Origin: Dryococelus australis
Taxonomy: Eukaryota; Arthropoda; Insecta; Phasmatodea; Phasmatidae
DNA: 64,000 nt
Assembly: GCA_029891345.1 (NCBI GenBank)
Contig: CM056994.1
Location: 227,780,991-227,844,990 of the forward strand
Reading direction: 5' to 3'
The notes under the pieces were generated by a model. That model did not search any database and was not told where the DNA came from. It saw nothing but the letters and a program-made list of their open reading frames with translations. The position numbers were made by a program, and so were the translations under genes. Each line of letters begins with the position of its first letter. Position 1 is the stretch's first letter. Shown here piece after piece: positions 1 to 9,870 of this stretch.

Positions 1-490
1 ATGCACACTCACAATTCATATTTCTATGTTTATACCTATTTATACATATGGTATCTGCAGGTTTTCTTCTGGAGCGAACGAGTATGTGGATTTTCTCTGA
101 GTGCTCCCACATTTTTTAACATTTAAAATGTATGAAATAAAACTTTCTGCCATCATAAGACGTGTTATTTACTGTAAAAAGAATCTCTTTTATATACGAA
201 AATGGTAGTAGTCATTCTGACACCATCAATTTGGAAGCATTCCCTTATCATACTACGAAGATGAATTGTGAATACGGAGGCCTGCCTTTGACTTCAACGA
301 AAATGGAGCCGCGAACTGCATCATCATTATCTGATTCTTGTCGGCGGCAATTCAGCGATCGAATTTTCACCTTAAGTCAAAATGCTCGGCAACATGAGAG
401 AACCACATGTGCCAAGAGTACTTTTCACGTAATGCGACATTACGACATTAGTCCCATGAAATTTATGCAAGGCGATACACTGAAGTAAGA
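1..490. other. unassigned stretch
   Basis: No recognisable gene. A 108-codon open frame at 162-488 on the plus strand has no motif I can identify and no promoter signal, so I do not call it a gene. The inverted-repeat element starts near 490. Confidence 0.4.
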
Positions 491-494
491 CACC

Positions 495-2400
495 GATATT
501 GCAGTTGAGGCATCTAAGGCAGATAACCTGAATAACGCCGCCAATTTCAGTGGTAGAAGAAAATATTTATGATAAAAGTTGTTTTGGTCCAAGATGCTGA
601 TAACTTGATAGTGATAATTTCCTCATTTGTGGAAGGGTAAAGAAGATATGAAGGTTAACTTCGTTAATCTAAATCGAATGATAATATTTATTAACACCCC
701 TCGACAGTGTGTATGAAGATGTAATAAATACAATTATATTTGCCGGTCATTCAAGACCACTGAATTCGAATGAAGAAGCAAACTTCACTGCCGCACGGAA
801 CAATAGGCCAATGTAGCGCTGTCCTGTAGCACCATCCTGTAGCTGGTGCTAGTTTAAACAAACGCCAGCCTCAGGTTATACTTCCTTTGTTATTTTATTA
901 TGATATCAGGTGTTCATATTGGTAACCTTGTCCATTGATATGTACTGTAAAGCGATTCTGAGCTGAAATTACCGCACATCGAATTTCATCTGAAGTTATC
1001 ACAGAACATGTTCGTGTTATAAGTCCTTTCATGTTTTAGGGAGTCGTCAATGGGTCTTTGTAGACCTGTTGCTTTAATGTTACCCACAGATAAAAGTTCA
1101 TAGGCGTTATGTCTGGGGAACATGCATGCCATTTCGTGTTTCCAGACCGATCAATACAATGACTACCGAAAGTTCTGTTACTAACCGTTGTAATTCTATG
1201 TGTAGAATGAGTGGGACGTCCATCGTGTTGGTACCACATGGATTGCCTTATGTCCAGTGGGATGTCTTCAAACAATTGAGGCAGCACTTCTCTTAGGAAT
1301 TGTAAATACATGTTGCTGTTTTGTGTCCCAACAATAAAGAAGGGATCAATTAGGCAATTATGTATAAAACCACACCACACGTTTACAGACCATGGTCTCT
1401 GTTTATCCACTTCTATAAATCAGTGTAGGTTGTTATCTGACCAGTAGTTCATGTTGCGAAGGTTATTCTGCCCATGGTTTGCAAATGATGCTTCATCGGT
1501 AAACAAAATCTTGGACAGGAATGTGCCATCGTTTGTAGTTTTCATAGACACCATTCGGAGAACTGTACCCGGAGTCAAAAGTCATTTCCATGTAGCTTTT
1601 GAAGTGAAATGTGGAGAGGATGAAATTTTTTCTATGTAATATTAGCAGAATACTCAGTTGACTGATCCTGCTCTTACATTTAAGCTGCCTCGTGCTGACA
1701 TGTGGATTGTGTGCTGCCGCAGCTAAGATATTAATTGCATTTCCCTCGCCAGTTGCTGTTTTTGTCTTTGGGTTTTTCTTTTCCCTGCTTCCAGTTTCTT
1801 GAAATGTTTTTACTATGTTAGCAAAGACAGATCATGCCAGTGTGGCATGATCAGTATATTTCTCAGCATACAATGGCACTACTGCTCTTATGCTGTGGTG
1901 ACATTCGCCATAAATGGAAATCACGTCAACTCTTTTAGATGTCGTGTACACTGTACCAGTTCGAATAACGTCACGAATAAGTTGCCTGATCGCTACAACA
2001 GTACAGCACAGCCTAATGGCCCATTGTTCCGTGCAGCAGCGCAGTATGCATCGTCATTGGCCTTACGATCTTGAATAACCAGTAAATGTAAAGGTATTTA
2101 ATACCTTTACAACTTCATACGCACTGTCGAGGGGTGTTAATAAAAGTTATCGTTCTATTTATTACATGATCATACACACTGTCGAGGGGCGTTAATAATA
2201 ATTATCAATCAATTTAGATTAACAAAGTCGACATTTGTATCTTCTTAACCTTTCCACACACGGGGGAATTAACACTATCAAGTTATTAGTGCCTTAGACT
2301 CAAGACACTTTAGTCTGAAACATTTTATTCTACCACTGAAATTGGCAGTGCTATTCAGGTGGCATGCCTAGATGCCACATCCAGTATTTAAGGATTCGTC
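495..2400 (-). mobile_element. mariner/Tc1-like element with long inverted repeats
   Basis: The segment is bounded by imperfect inverted repeats of about 220 bp (about 500-722 and 2174-2396). The best-matching core is ACACTGTCGAGGGGYGTTAA next to the interior. The match continues outward through the TTTAGATTAAC block, the CACTATCAAGTTAT block and the CTACCACTGAAATTGGC block. A second direct copy of the core lies at 2119-2140, so the right arm ends in a short tandem duplication. Between the arms lies a decayed DDE transposase on the minus strand. I could not fix exact termini or a TA target duplication. The arms may instead belong to a second element nested with the transposase. Confidence 0.6.
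1036..1790 (-). pseudogene. mariner/Tc1-like DDE transposase remnant
   Basis: Read on the minus strand, the translation shows the order expected of an insect mariner-like transposase. A helix-turn-helix tail comes first (NPHVSTRQL, then ISQLSILLILHRKNF). The first catalytic aspartate follows in ILFTDEASF, then a tryptophan-rich stretch (QRPWSVNVWCG), the second aspartate in WYQHDGRPTHS, and the third acidic residue in SPDITPMNFYLW. The gap between the last two aspartates is about 36 residues. A TGA interrupts the frame between the first catalytic motif and QRPWS, and there are further shifts upstream, so the gene is dead. It lies inside the long inverted repeats and was presumably mobilised by them. 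The family assignment rests on motif recognition. Confidence 0.8.
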
Positions 2401-2644
2401 TACTGGGAGCCAGCAAGTGTCGCAACCAATACCTCTTTTTTCATCGATTGGTACTGATTCCACAGGCGATTATAATGAATAATTGTTATGTACAGTAGAG
2501 TCAGTTCGCGCGAAATATACACTTGTATGGCTTTCGCAACAAATCTATGAACTTCAAAATAAATAGCCAACAGCTCCTAATACTAATGAACATAGAACTC
2601 TTTCTACAAAGTAAAGTAAATATAAAATACACTACAAAACAGGA

Positions 2645-2938
2645 GATGAAGTTTATCATGAAGACAGTGTTGATTAAAATGAACATGAAAACAGTGTTGT
2701 TGAAGATGATGGCGATTTTATCTATGCTCTGACATACACCTCCACCATATTTGCTGCAACGAGCGTCATGAAGAAAGCAGAAGATGCTGAGAACACTGGC
2801 TACATAATTCCCGAAGACCTGATTGAATTTATTGATAACTTCAAACATTTAATCGCGTTGCAGCAAGGTATATACTCGTGCATAAACGAGATATATTCAG
2901 TCATTAGTGAACAGAAGGTCAGGGATAATATCCCATGA
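2645..2938 (+). pseudogene. orphan coding-like frame, unknown product
   Basis: One plus-strand frame reads as plausible protein for about 97 codons with a single TAA at 2675-2677. It is acidic at the start (NEHENSVVEDDGDFIYAL) and then helical (KKAEDAENTGYIIPEDLIEF). There is no ATG at its start, so this would be the end of a longer gene or an exon. I do not recognise the family. A TCAGT initiator-like motif lies upstream near 2500, without a clear TATA box at the right distance. The composition looks more like coding DNA than the surrounding AT-rich sequence, but chance is not excluded. Confidence 0.25.
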
Positions 2939-3089
2939 TGAGATGAACTGCTTTCTTCTGAAAAGTTAACGAACAAAATAAGAATAAATACAATTCTTTC
3001 CATAGCATAATTCATATTTCTTTATATTGTGTGTTGTAACCCTCATAAGAAGAAGCAAACCACTATGTGAATGTGAAGCCTGGATGGTG

Positions 3090-3530
3090 TGATGGGTCGT
3101 TTTGTGAGCGGGTTGGCTTAGGAGGGGTCAGTCTTACGAGGGGCTGGTCTTAGAGGGGTCAGTATTATGAGGAGTTGGTCTTACGAAGGGTTGGTCTTGT
3201 AAGGAGTGGTTCTAGTGATGGGTTAGTCTTGTCAGAGGACTGTCTTGTGAGGTCTGTCTTGTGAGGGGTGGTCTTGTGAGGGGGTGATCTTGTGAGGGGT
3301 CAATACTGTGAGGCTTGGTCATGTGAGGGCCTGTCTTCTGATGGGTTGGTCTTGTGAAGGGTCGGTATTGTGATGGGTTTGCCTTGTTAGGGGTCATCTT
3401 GTGAGGGGTTTGCCTTGTTAGGGGTCATCTTGTGAGGGGTCTTTCTTTTGAGGGGTTGGATTTGTGTAGGGTTGGTCTTGTGATGGGTCGGTATTGCGAG
3501 GAGTCAGATTTGTGAAGGATCAGGTGGTGT
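3090..3530. repeat. G-rich minisatellite, ~13-bp unit
   Basis: Degenerate tandem copies of a GGTCTTGTGAGGGGT-like unit run for over 400 bp. GTCTTGTGAGG recurs many times, with variants GTCTTACGAGG and GTATTGTGAGG. The strand is strongly G/T biased. Open frames across it are translations of the repeat. Confidence 0.9.
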
Positions 3531-3534
3531 GTGA

Positions 3535-3722
3535 AGTGCTGATGATGTGTTGGTGCTGATGGATATGCATGTGGGGCTTATTGTGGTGCATGTGGTGCTG
3601 GTGTGGTGTGTGGTGATGCGAACGGAGCATGTAGTGATGATTGTGATACATGTAGTAATTATTGTGGTGAATATGGTGCTGATTGTGGTGCATATAGTGC
3701 TGATTGTGGTGCATGATGGTGA
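3535..3722. repeat. minisatellite, GTGCTGATTGTGGTGCAT unit
   Basis: A second, distinct G/T-rich array adjoins the previous one. Units of about 18-21 bp such as GTGCTGATTGTGGTGCAT repeat with variation. The His-rich and Val-rich frames on either strand are repeat translations, not genes. Confidence 0.85.
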
Positions 3723-3729
3723 GAAGAGG

Positions 3730-5000
3730 TAGTATAATGTAACTCCAGTGAGATGTAAGGGAGGATCGAATAGAAATTCATAGTGAGGATCTATGGGATT
3801 GGGCGAATACCAGTAGATGGTATAGAGGAACTGGCTAATCAGTAGAGTTAGGGGCTGGAGAAGGAGGGTCATGACTACTAATCAATCAAAACAGTGGTTT
3901 GGATCAGCTGCCTGGTATGCATGCTGCTGGGGGTACCACCACAAATGTACATATTTTAAAATAAAATTATATATATATATATTTTAAATTTAGTAATAGC
4001 TTTAAACTTTTTTATAATTTGTTTTAATGTTTTGTATTTTTTAAGATTTTTTTACTTTTTGTGTTTAAGGTTATTGGGGTCAATATTAAGGTGCCCACAT
4101 TCAACATGGGGGCCATAGTCAGCCAAATTATATGTTTGCCAATTTTTAATGAATTTATTAGATTTTTACAATGTTTCTTTATGTTTGTTTTTAAAGTCAA
4201 TGGCGGGAGAGACTTCCATGTAATTATTCGTTGATTTTTAAAATAATTTTTTAGCGATTTTTTCTCGATTTTATATGATTGAAGGGTGGGCGTGAGGGAT
4301 GTGAGAGTGTTGGCTAGGGTGGAGGGGTTATCGGGAAGAGTTTTGGGTAATGTTATATGTTTTGCGATTGTCACAGTTCATTCGAATTTTTGCGATATTT
4401 GTAGATTTTTATGATTTTATGATCAGTGGATGATGGTTAGTGTGATTAGGAGGGGAGCGTAGGGTAATATTATATGTAACTCGATTTTTAGAATTTTTTA
4501 TAATTTTTTTTTTGGAATTTTTGGGAATTTTTGGATTTTTTGGGTTTAAGGTGGTTCAAGATCATGGCCATGTGGTTCAAGGTAACATGTACAAGGTTAA
4601 CGTTTCAGGCACGATGTCAAGGTCACCCATATCCAAGATGGCTGCCAATTCCTGACTCCTGTCGCAGAACTTACCAAAATACTCTACTTATGTGCAACAA
4701 TTTTGGGGTATTCTTTTAGTTTTCAGATTCAAGTGGGTGAATATATATTAATTGATTGATGATTTTCTATATTAAATATTAGTAGATAGGAAATATATGT
4801 TACACTGCAGGCATCAGGCATCGAAGCTCAAAGCCGGCCGCCATCCTGGTAGACATCGCAGAGTGGGGTCGTGCTCGATGGCCTGACACAGCCATATTAG
4901 TGACAACATACTCGATTTACAGCGAAAATTACTTCATAAATTGACGATGTTACTCCAATATTGAACATTCGCATTAAAAGATTCCAAAATAAAATTGGGT
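3730..5000. other. AT-rich repeat-like DNA, no gene seen
   Basis: Long T runs alternate with blocks resembling GGTCAAGGTCACCCA and CCAAGATGGCTGCC (4600-4650). Related GGTCAAGGT..AGGTCACCCA blocks appear again at 16,120-16,160, so this is probably a dispersed repeat family. Confidence 0.5.
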
Positions 5001-5004
5001 AAAT

Positions 5005-5215
5005 GTTCCACTCGAGTCCTCAAATGAACAAAGTGGATTTGAGACTCCTCGTTGCCAGAGCCAAAAAGTCCTCAAATTACAAAGCGTATTCGAGAGTCCT
5101 GGGTGTATCAGTCATGTAGTCTTTAAAGCAGCAATGCAGATTGGAGGCTTCTAGGCGTAGGTGCCATAGTCCTGAAAGTATCAAGGCGGGCTAAAGGATT
5201 ACCACTGGAACTACA
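5005..5215 (+). repeat. dispersed repeat with GTCCTCAAA core, copy 1
   Basis: The sequence alternates CTCGAGTCCTCAAATGA, AAAAGTCCTCAAATTACAAA and GGCTTCTAGGCG-like segments. The reverse complement of 17,250-17,465 shows the same succession: CTCGAGTCCTCAAATGAGC, then GTCCTCAAAGTGCAAAGT, then GATTCGAGGCTCC. The two are inverted copies of one family, unclassified. Confidence 0.6.
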
Positions 5216-5959
5216 ATGTCTTACAACTACTGTGTTACATTACTGACGATAGTAGTAGGGCCAAGACGGTCTTATATCAAAGGGGATGCTGCCTTTTTTG
5301 ATTGACATAATTAATTTGATATAAAATTGATTGATCGGATTAAGGATTCATCCGATATTAATCCAATCATAAATTTTAATCGGGTATTCTTAATCAGTTA
5401 AAACTAATGGGATGAAATTTAATTCATTGATCCAATTAATTTAATTTAATTAATCAATCAAATGTTTTTTATATTTGGTGTGAAGTGATAATTGTATAGT
5501 TTGGTGCGAGACTGTGATAAGGGTGTTTTTTATTTATTTTTGGGGGGGGTGGTTGGGGAGCGGTATGGTACGTCCTCGCCCTCAGAGCTCTGGCGTTGTA
5601 CTGAGGTGTTATCTGTTGGGGAAGGGGTGTATATAGGTATTTTGTAATATTAAATTTTAATGGTATTAAGGAGGAGTTCCTTCCCGTTTACTGTCTGGCA
5701 ATTGACTGAGGTAATGGCGGAGTTCGAAAAGGCGTATTTCTACGAAATGAAATTATTAGGAAGTACATAATGAAACACGATATTACTGTATAATATTCTG
5801 AAATCTAGACCGTGATTTGAATAACCCATCCTGTATGGTAGTAATGACAAACAAGACAGACTCGCACGTGACTCGTTGAGAAACAGAAGATATTAAGTGT
5901 CGGAAATGAAAAGAATTCGATTTACACCCAAAAAAAAGTCTGTTTACAAATCCAATTAA

Positions 5960-6335
5960 AACGAATCGCAAATGACAAACGAATCACAGAACCCAGTTAT
6001 CCTGGTGTTATAAAGAAAGCCAAAAAATTATTTCCTTGCAAATAAATTAAACGAATTGCATATGACAAACGAATTGCACAGCCCAGCTATCCTGGTATGA
6101 TAAAGAAATCAAGCAACGAGTTATACCTACAATGAACTCCAAAAACAATTTCCCCACAAAATATATTCCACGAATCCAATAACAAGTAATTGAATTACAT
6201 AAGCTATTTCCACGTCAATAACGACCCATAAATCAAGTAGCAAGTTATACCTACACCGAAGGCAAAAAATTATTTCCCTAAAAATAAACCAAACGAATTT
6301 CAGAGCCCAGCTATCCTGGTGTTATAAAGAATGCT
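5960..6335 (+). repeat. tandem repeat, ~90-bp unit
   Basis: Three copies of a block containing CCCAGYTATCCTGGTRTKATAAAGAA occur near 5991, 6082 and 6303. They are linked by AAACGAATTGCATATGACAAACGAAT-like and AAAAATTATTTCC segments. Degenerate and non-coding. Confidence 0.75.
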
Positions 6336-6339
6336 ACAA

Positions 6340-8400
6340 ATTAATATAATTATATATACAACGAATTCAAAGCACAACTGTTTATAATACACACATACCT
6401 TAAATGTTTTTAATATAATATTCATCCGTTCGGTTGGGAAGTTGCAGTAGGAATGAGTCGAATGTATGACTTGTGGTGAATTATAAGCTAGGCGAGGTTT
6501 TGGGAGAAAACAGATTGTACTTAGGCTGCCGTCGAATAAAGCCATGGCGGAAAATACTCGACATTAATATAAATAAACATTATGTCACAAATTAATAAAA
6601 GTTATTCATCCCTGTCTACGGATTCACCGGTTTATATATTTACTGGAAGCTAATGTCATTACTAGACATGTATGGCTTATAATTTAATACGGAAAGATCT
6701 ATAACTTCCAGTTAACACCGAAAAATAAAGATTTCCAAACCGAAGAGAAACTCGCAAGTGACACTATTCATACGCATTCTGAATTATACCTACAACGAAG
6801 TCAAAAACATATCCTATTTCTCTACGAATCTATGAGATATGAAAAGCGCAAACGTTCAAAATACGCAAACTTACTAACGAAGTGTTATAAAATAATTCAA
6901 TTTTAACCAATCACAAATGCATAATAGACATACATGCACGTCCCCCTCATCGCCTCTCAGTTCTACAACAGACAAGGATGTAAACTTGATTCGCATAGAA
7001 AAACTTACCCCAATGCCAAGTTTTAAATGATCAATACACAGTTTCTCTTCCCTGGGAAAAAATTAGAACTCAGGTGGATTATTTAACGACATATCCACAA
7101 ACATAGTTTCCTACCGCGAGAATAAATTATTTTTAACACTACTTCCGTGTAAGTCTCGCGAGACCAGTTTCGGAAATTCACATTTACAAATCCTAGCTGA
7201 ACAAAAAATCGCATGCATTATTTAAAACATATTAGATGCAAGTAAATGTATTTACGGAATCGCTCTTAACACTATCTCTCACAATGGCAGCTCGGTATAA
7301 GTATCCAGACATAGGTGGTCCTCAGAAACGCATTTCACATGCGAATTTTTCCAATAATCGACACTTATGAAAAAAACCGAAACAATTATATTAACACGCA
7401 TAAATAATATTGTTGCTCCTATCGCATTCTATGTTACAAAGAATAGGATCTCCAGAGCTCTGCCTTGCATTCAAGTCAAGGGTTGTCGAGAAAATAAAAT
7501 GGCCTCTCTGGGCTGCTGACCAGCAGGGCAACGTTTGGAAGATACCTCTAGAAACCCCTCCCTCCCTCCCCTTCACCAAAGTGTGTCTTTGTCCAGCACG
7601 AGCCCTGCCACCTCCCGCCCCTCCAGCCGCGAACTTGGACCCTGCTAGAGCGTTGACCCTATCCTGAAATCCTGTGGCCAAAACCTCCAACTCCATACAC
7701 TGACCTATTATGAACATTTTCTGACATCAAAATAAGAAATTTAACAAGTCCTGCTGAAAAATTATTTCCGCAACACTAACATTTAGGTCTGAATTTTAAT
7801 TAATCCCACAATTCCAAGAAATGAATTTTAATCCGGAAACTTAAGACAAATTTTTAAGTTTCAAGTATTTCCCATTTTCCAGTAGCCTTATTCATTTTTA
7901 TTTTAAAGTATTCCCATTAAACTTATTAATTTTAAAATCCCACAGAAATTCAGGAAACAATGAATAATTTCACACAACGATGTTTTCACCAAATAAATCT
8001 TACACGAGTCAAATACTTTTTATATATAATTTATGTTTTAAATATTGAAAGAACACCATTTGCAAACACGTATCATTCGATTTATGAGATACACAAGTTA
8101 AAGGGTTTAACTATGAAAAACATACATATTCAAAGATATATGCATAGTAGAGAATATATGTATTTTGCATGTAGAGTTCTCTCAAATTAAAGTTATAAAC
8201 AAAGCTTCCATGCAAGATTGTCGGTTACACCATCTTCCAGAAATGCATATACTTGAACAAGTATTAAGTTATTTTATTTAAAAAATACTTAGTTTCGACG
8301 TAATATTAATGAAAGACTACGATTCCAGGCAGAAATTACTTCTATCGGAGCTGGAATATGCCAAATTTAACAATATTTGGGAAAGGACCCTATTTTAAGC
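6340..8400. other. AT-rich intergenic DNA with one GC-rich block
   Basis: Nothing recognisable except a GC-rich block at 7430-7680. It is open on both strands (85 and 108 codons) and carries no motif I can name. It could be a buried promoter, an exon or part of a repeat. Confidence 0.4.
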
Positions 8401-8415
8401 AAATTCAAAGGAAAA

Positions 8416-8475
8416 TGGCTGCCATTTTGTATCCGTTTACTATATAAGAAGGGAATAAATTAATATTTTCTCAGT
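8416..8475 (+). promoter_or_regulatory. promoter of cassette copy 1 (gene A)
   Basis: A GGCTGCCATTTTG motif (8418-8430) is followed by a TATA box TATATAA (8441-8447) and a TCAGT initiator (8471-8475), 30 bp from TATA start to initiator start. The same three elements in the same order occur at 39,638-39,689. That repetition is the main evidence that this is a real promoter. Confidence 0.7.
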
Positions 8476-8554
8476 GTTAAGTCAACAGCTACTGAAGTCA
8501 CATTGTGTACATGAGTGTGCATTGCAATAGACGCCTACAGTACTGCAATCTATG

Positions 8555-8806
8555 CTAGGCATCCACACACCAAAAGTTATGCTAAGCGTCCACAGCACCC
8601 AAAACGATGCCAGGCGTCCACAGTACCGAGAGTTTCGCCAGGCGTCAACACCACCGAGAGCTACGCCAAGCATCCACAACATCCAAAACAATGCCAGGTG
8701 TCCACAGTACCGAGAGTTTCGCCAGGTGTCCACACCACCGAGAGCTATGCCAAGTGTCCACAATACTAAGAGCTACGTCAAGCGTCGACAGCATCGAGAG
8801 TTGAGC
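8555..8806 (+). repeat. 28-bp tandem repeat in gene A leader, 9 units
   Basis: Units begin at about 8555, 8582, 8611, 8639, 8667, 8695, 8723, 8751 and 8779, nearly all 28 bp, with consensus CAGGCGTCCACAGTACCGAG followed by AGYTACGC. Units of two kinds alternate into an 84-bp (3 x 28) higher order. As 28 is not a multiple of three, a translated array cycles through all frames, and all three plus frames stay open for a while. It lies between the initiator and the gene A start codon. Confidence 0.9.
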
Positions 8807-8864
8807 CGCAAAAATCTGCAGGGATTACTTCTCTCTGCGACAACATCATCTCGCAACAGGTATA

Positions 8865-9272
8865 ATGCACGAAGGCCACTGCTGCGATAACTGTGATCAG
8901 GAGTGTGTAAAAGTATTCTATGTGATTCTAGCTTACGGATGAACGAAATCGTTGTTGAGTTAGACTGTTCTCAGTTGTGGGTGCTGCCTAACGATTTCAT
9001 GATCACTTTTTCATCCCACGAAACAAAATTAGTCTCCATTACTTCCTGAACATTTAAGAGCAGACGAGGATACTGTGTCTTAGCTTCCTCGTGAAGACTG
9101 CCCATTCGTCATGCCCGCTTTCGTTAACGATGTCAACGAACAACATATGCGGCGGGATTACATGTCGTGAAGGTTGGAACAGCTAATAGAAGCTAGGATC
9201 ATTCCCAATTTACCAATGGATGATTCCGGGGTTGACGAAGTGGATTCCGAGGAGTCCACCGAGATCTTGTAA
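8865..9272 (+). pseudogene. cassette gene A, copy 1 (unknown protein)
   Basis: Unknown family, recognised only by matching a second copy at 39,995-40,378. The start is the ATG giving MHEGHCCDNC; copy 2 begins MHNGHCCDYC. The shared HCCDxC cluster suggests a small metal-binding motif. Mid-protein, a stretch reading LPNDFMITFSSHE matches a decayed WPKEFIISFAPHE in copy 2. The C-terminal part carries LRADEDTVS, then CP, FVNDVNEQHMRRD, DDSGVDEVDS and ESTEIL before the TAA. Several stops and shifts break the frame, for example a TGA before EHLRADED. It sits downstream of a TATA/initiator promoter and a 28-bp repeat leader, and 75 bp upstream of gene B. Function unknown; the conservation indicates former coding. 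Confidence 0.6.
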
Positions 9273-9346
9273 AAAAAAAAAAATTGTAGACTTTCTGTAC
9301 ATACTATACAACTTGAAGTTTATAGTGTAAAATAAATAAAGTCATA

Positions 9347-9811
9347 ATGAAGTGCTACGTGCAAGGATTTGAAAATTACCAAGACAAATATTTTGTAATT
9401 AAAGAACTTGCCATTTCATATGCGAATGATTATAATAATAGTAAAGTATTAAATCTCCCATGCCTTGGTTTGTTTTAAATCCAGAAGTCAAAATGATGTT
9501 TCGACATCAGTCTTACGAAGTCCATAATTTCAAATGCGACTCTGGTGATAGAGCTTATGAAGAACGTTTCCAGTATGCGAATCGAAGACTATCCCGTATA
9601 CGTGCTTGGAAAAAAGCAGAAGGAAATTTTAAAAAGTTTAACCAATACAGAAGTCATAAACATTAGAAGATATCACGACTGTTCAAGCATTAATTCGATA
9701 ATAAAATGCTATAACACTAATCACTGTGGGAAAAAATGGTTTGTTCACAATGCAAAAGTGAAACTTTAAGAGAGTATATATAATGTGTATCAGCATCCTA
9801 CCTATATGTAA
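9347..9811 (+). pseudogene. cassette gene B, copy 1 (unknown protein)
   Basis: Starts MKCYVQGFENYQDKYFVIKE and ends YQHPTYM at the TAA. Copy 2 (40,722-43,992) starts MRLVQGLKNHHDKSFTVKEI and ends YQHPSYV, so both ends are homologous. Shared internal blocks are a KVLxxxP segment, MMFxHQxYEVHxxK, RFQY, DYPVYVLGKxQKE, LTNxEVxNxRRYxxC and a CSQCKSExLREY zinc-ribbon-like tail. The reading frame changes at least three times, so the gene is dead. The pattern VQG...F..KE near the N terminus followed by VYVLGxxxKExxK recalls a repetitive arthropod protein family with an exonuclease-like look, but that is an unverified impression. An AAATAAATAAAG run lies directly before the ATG. Confidence 0.6.
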
Positions 9812-9870
9812 ATATAATAATTAAAAAAAAATTGTTTGTTACGGGTTCATACCCGTGTAAGCCTTTGAAA

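Noticed and set aside
1451..1639. Plus-strand frame across the mariner transposase
   Set aside because: The minus strand here encodes the ILFTDEASF catalytic motif; the plus frame is its shadow.
3212..3872. Pro/His/Thr-rich open frames on the minus strand
   Set aside because: They are translations of the two G/T-rich minisatellites; no start context or conserved motif.
7391..7717. GC-rich frames on both strands at 7.4-7.7 kb as a gene
   Set aside because: Both strands are open because of composition; no motif, splice pattern or promoter could be tied to either.
8482..8763. Trp/Gly-rich minus-strand frame (repeating WMLGVALGG-type peptide)
   Set aside because: Antisense of the 28-bp array; the promoter and conserved gene A are on the plus strand.
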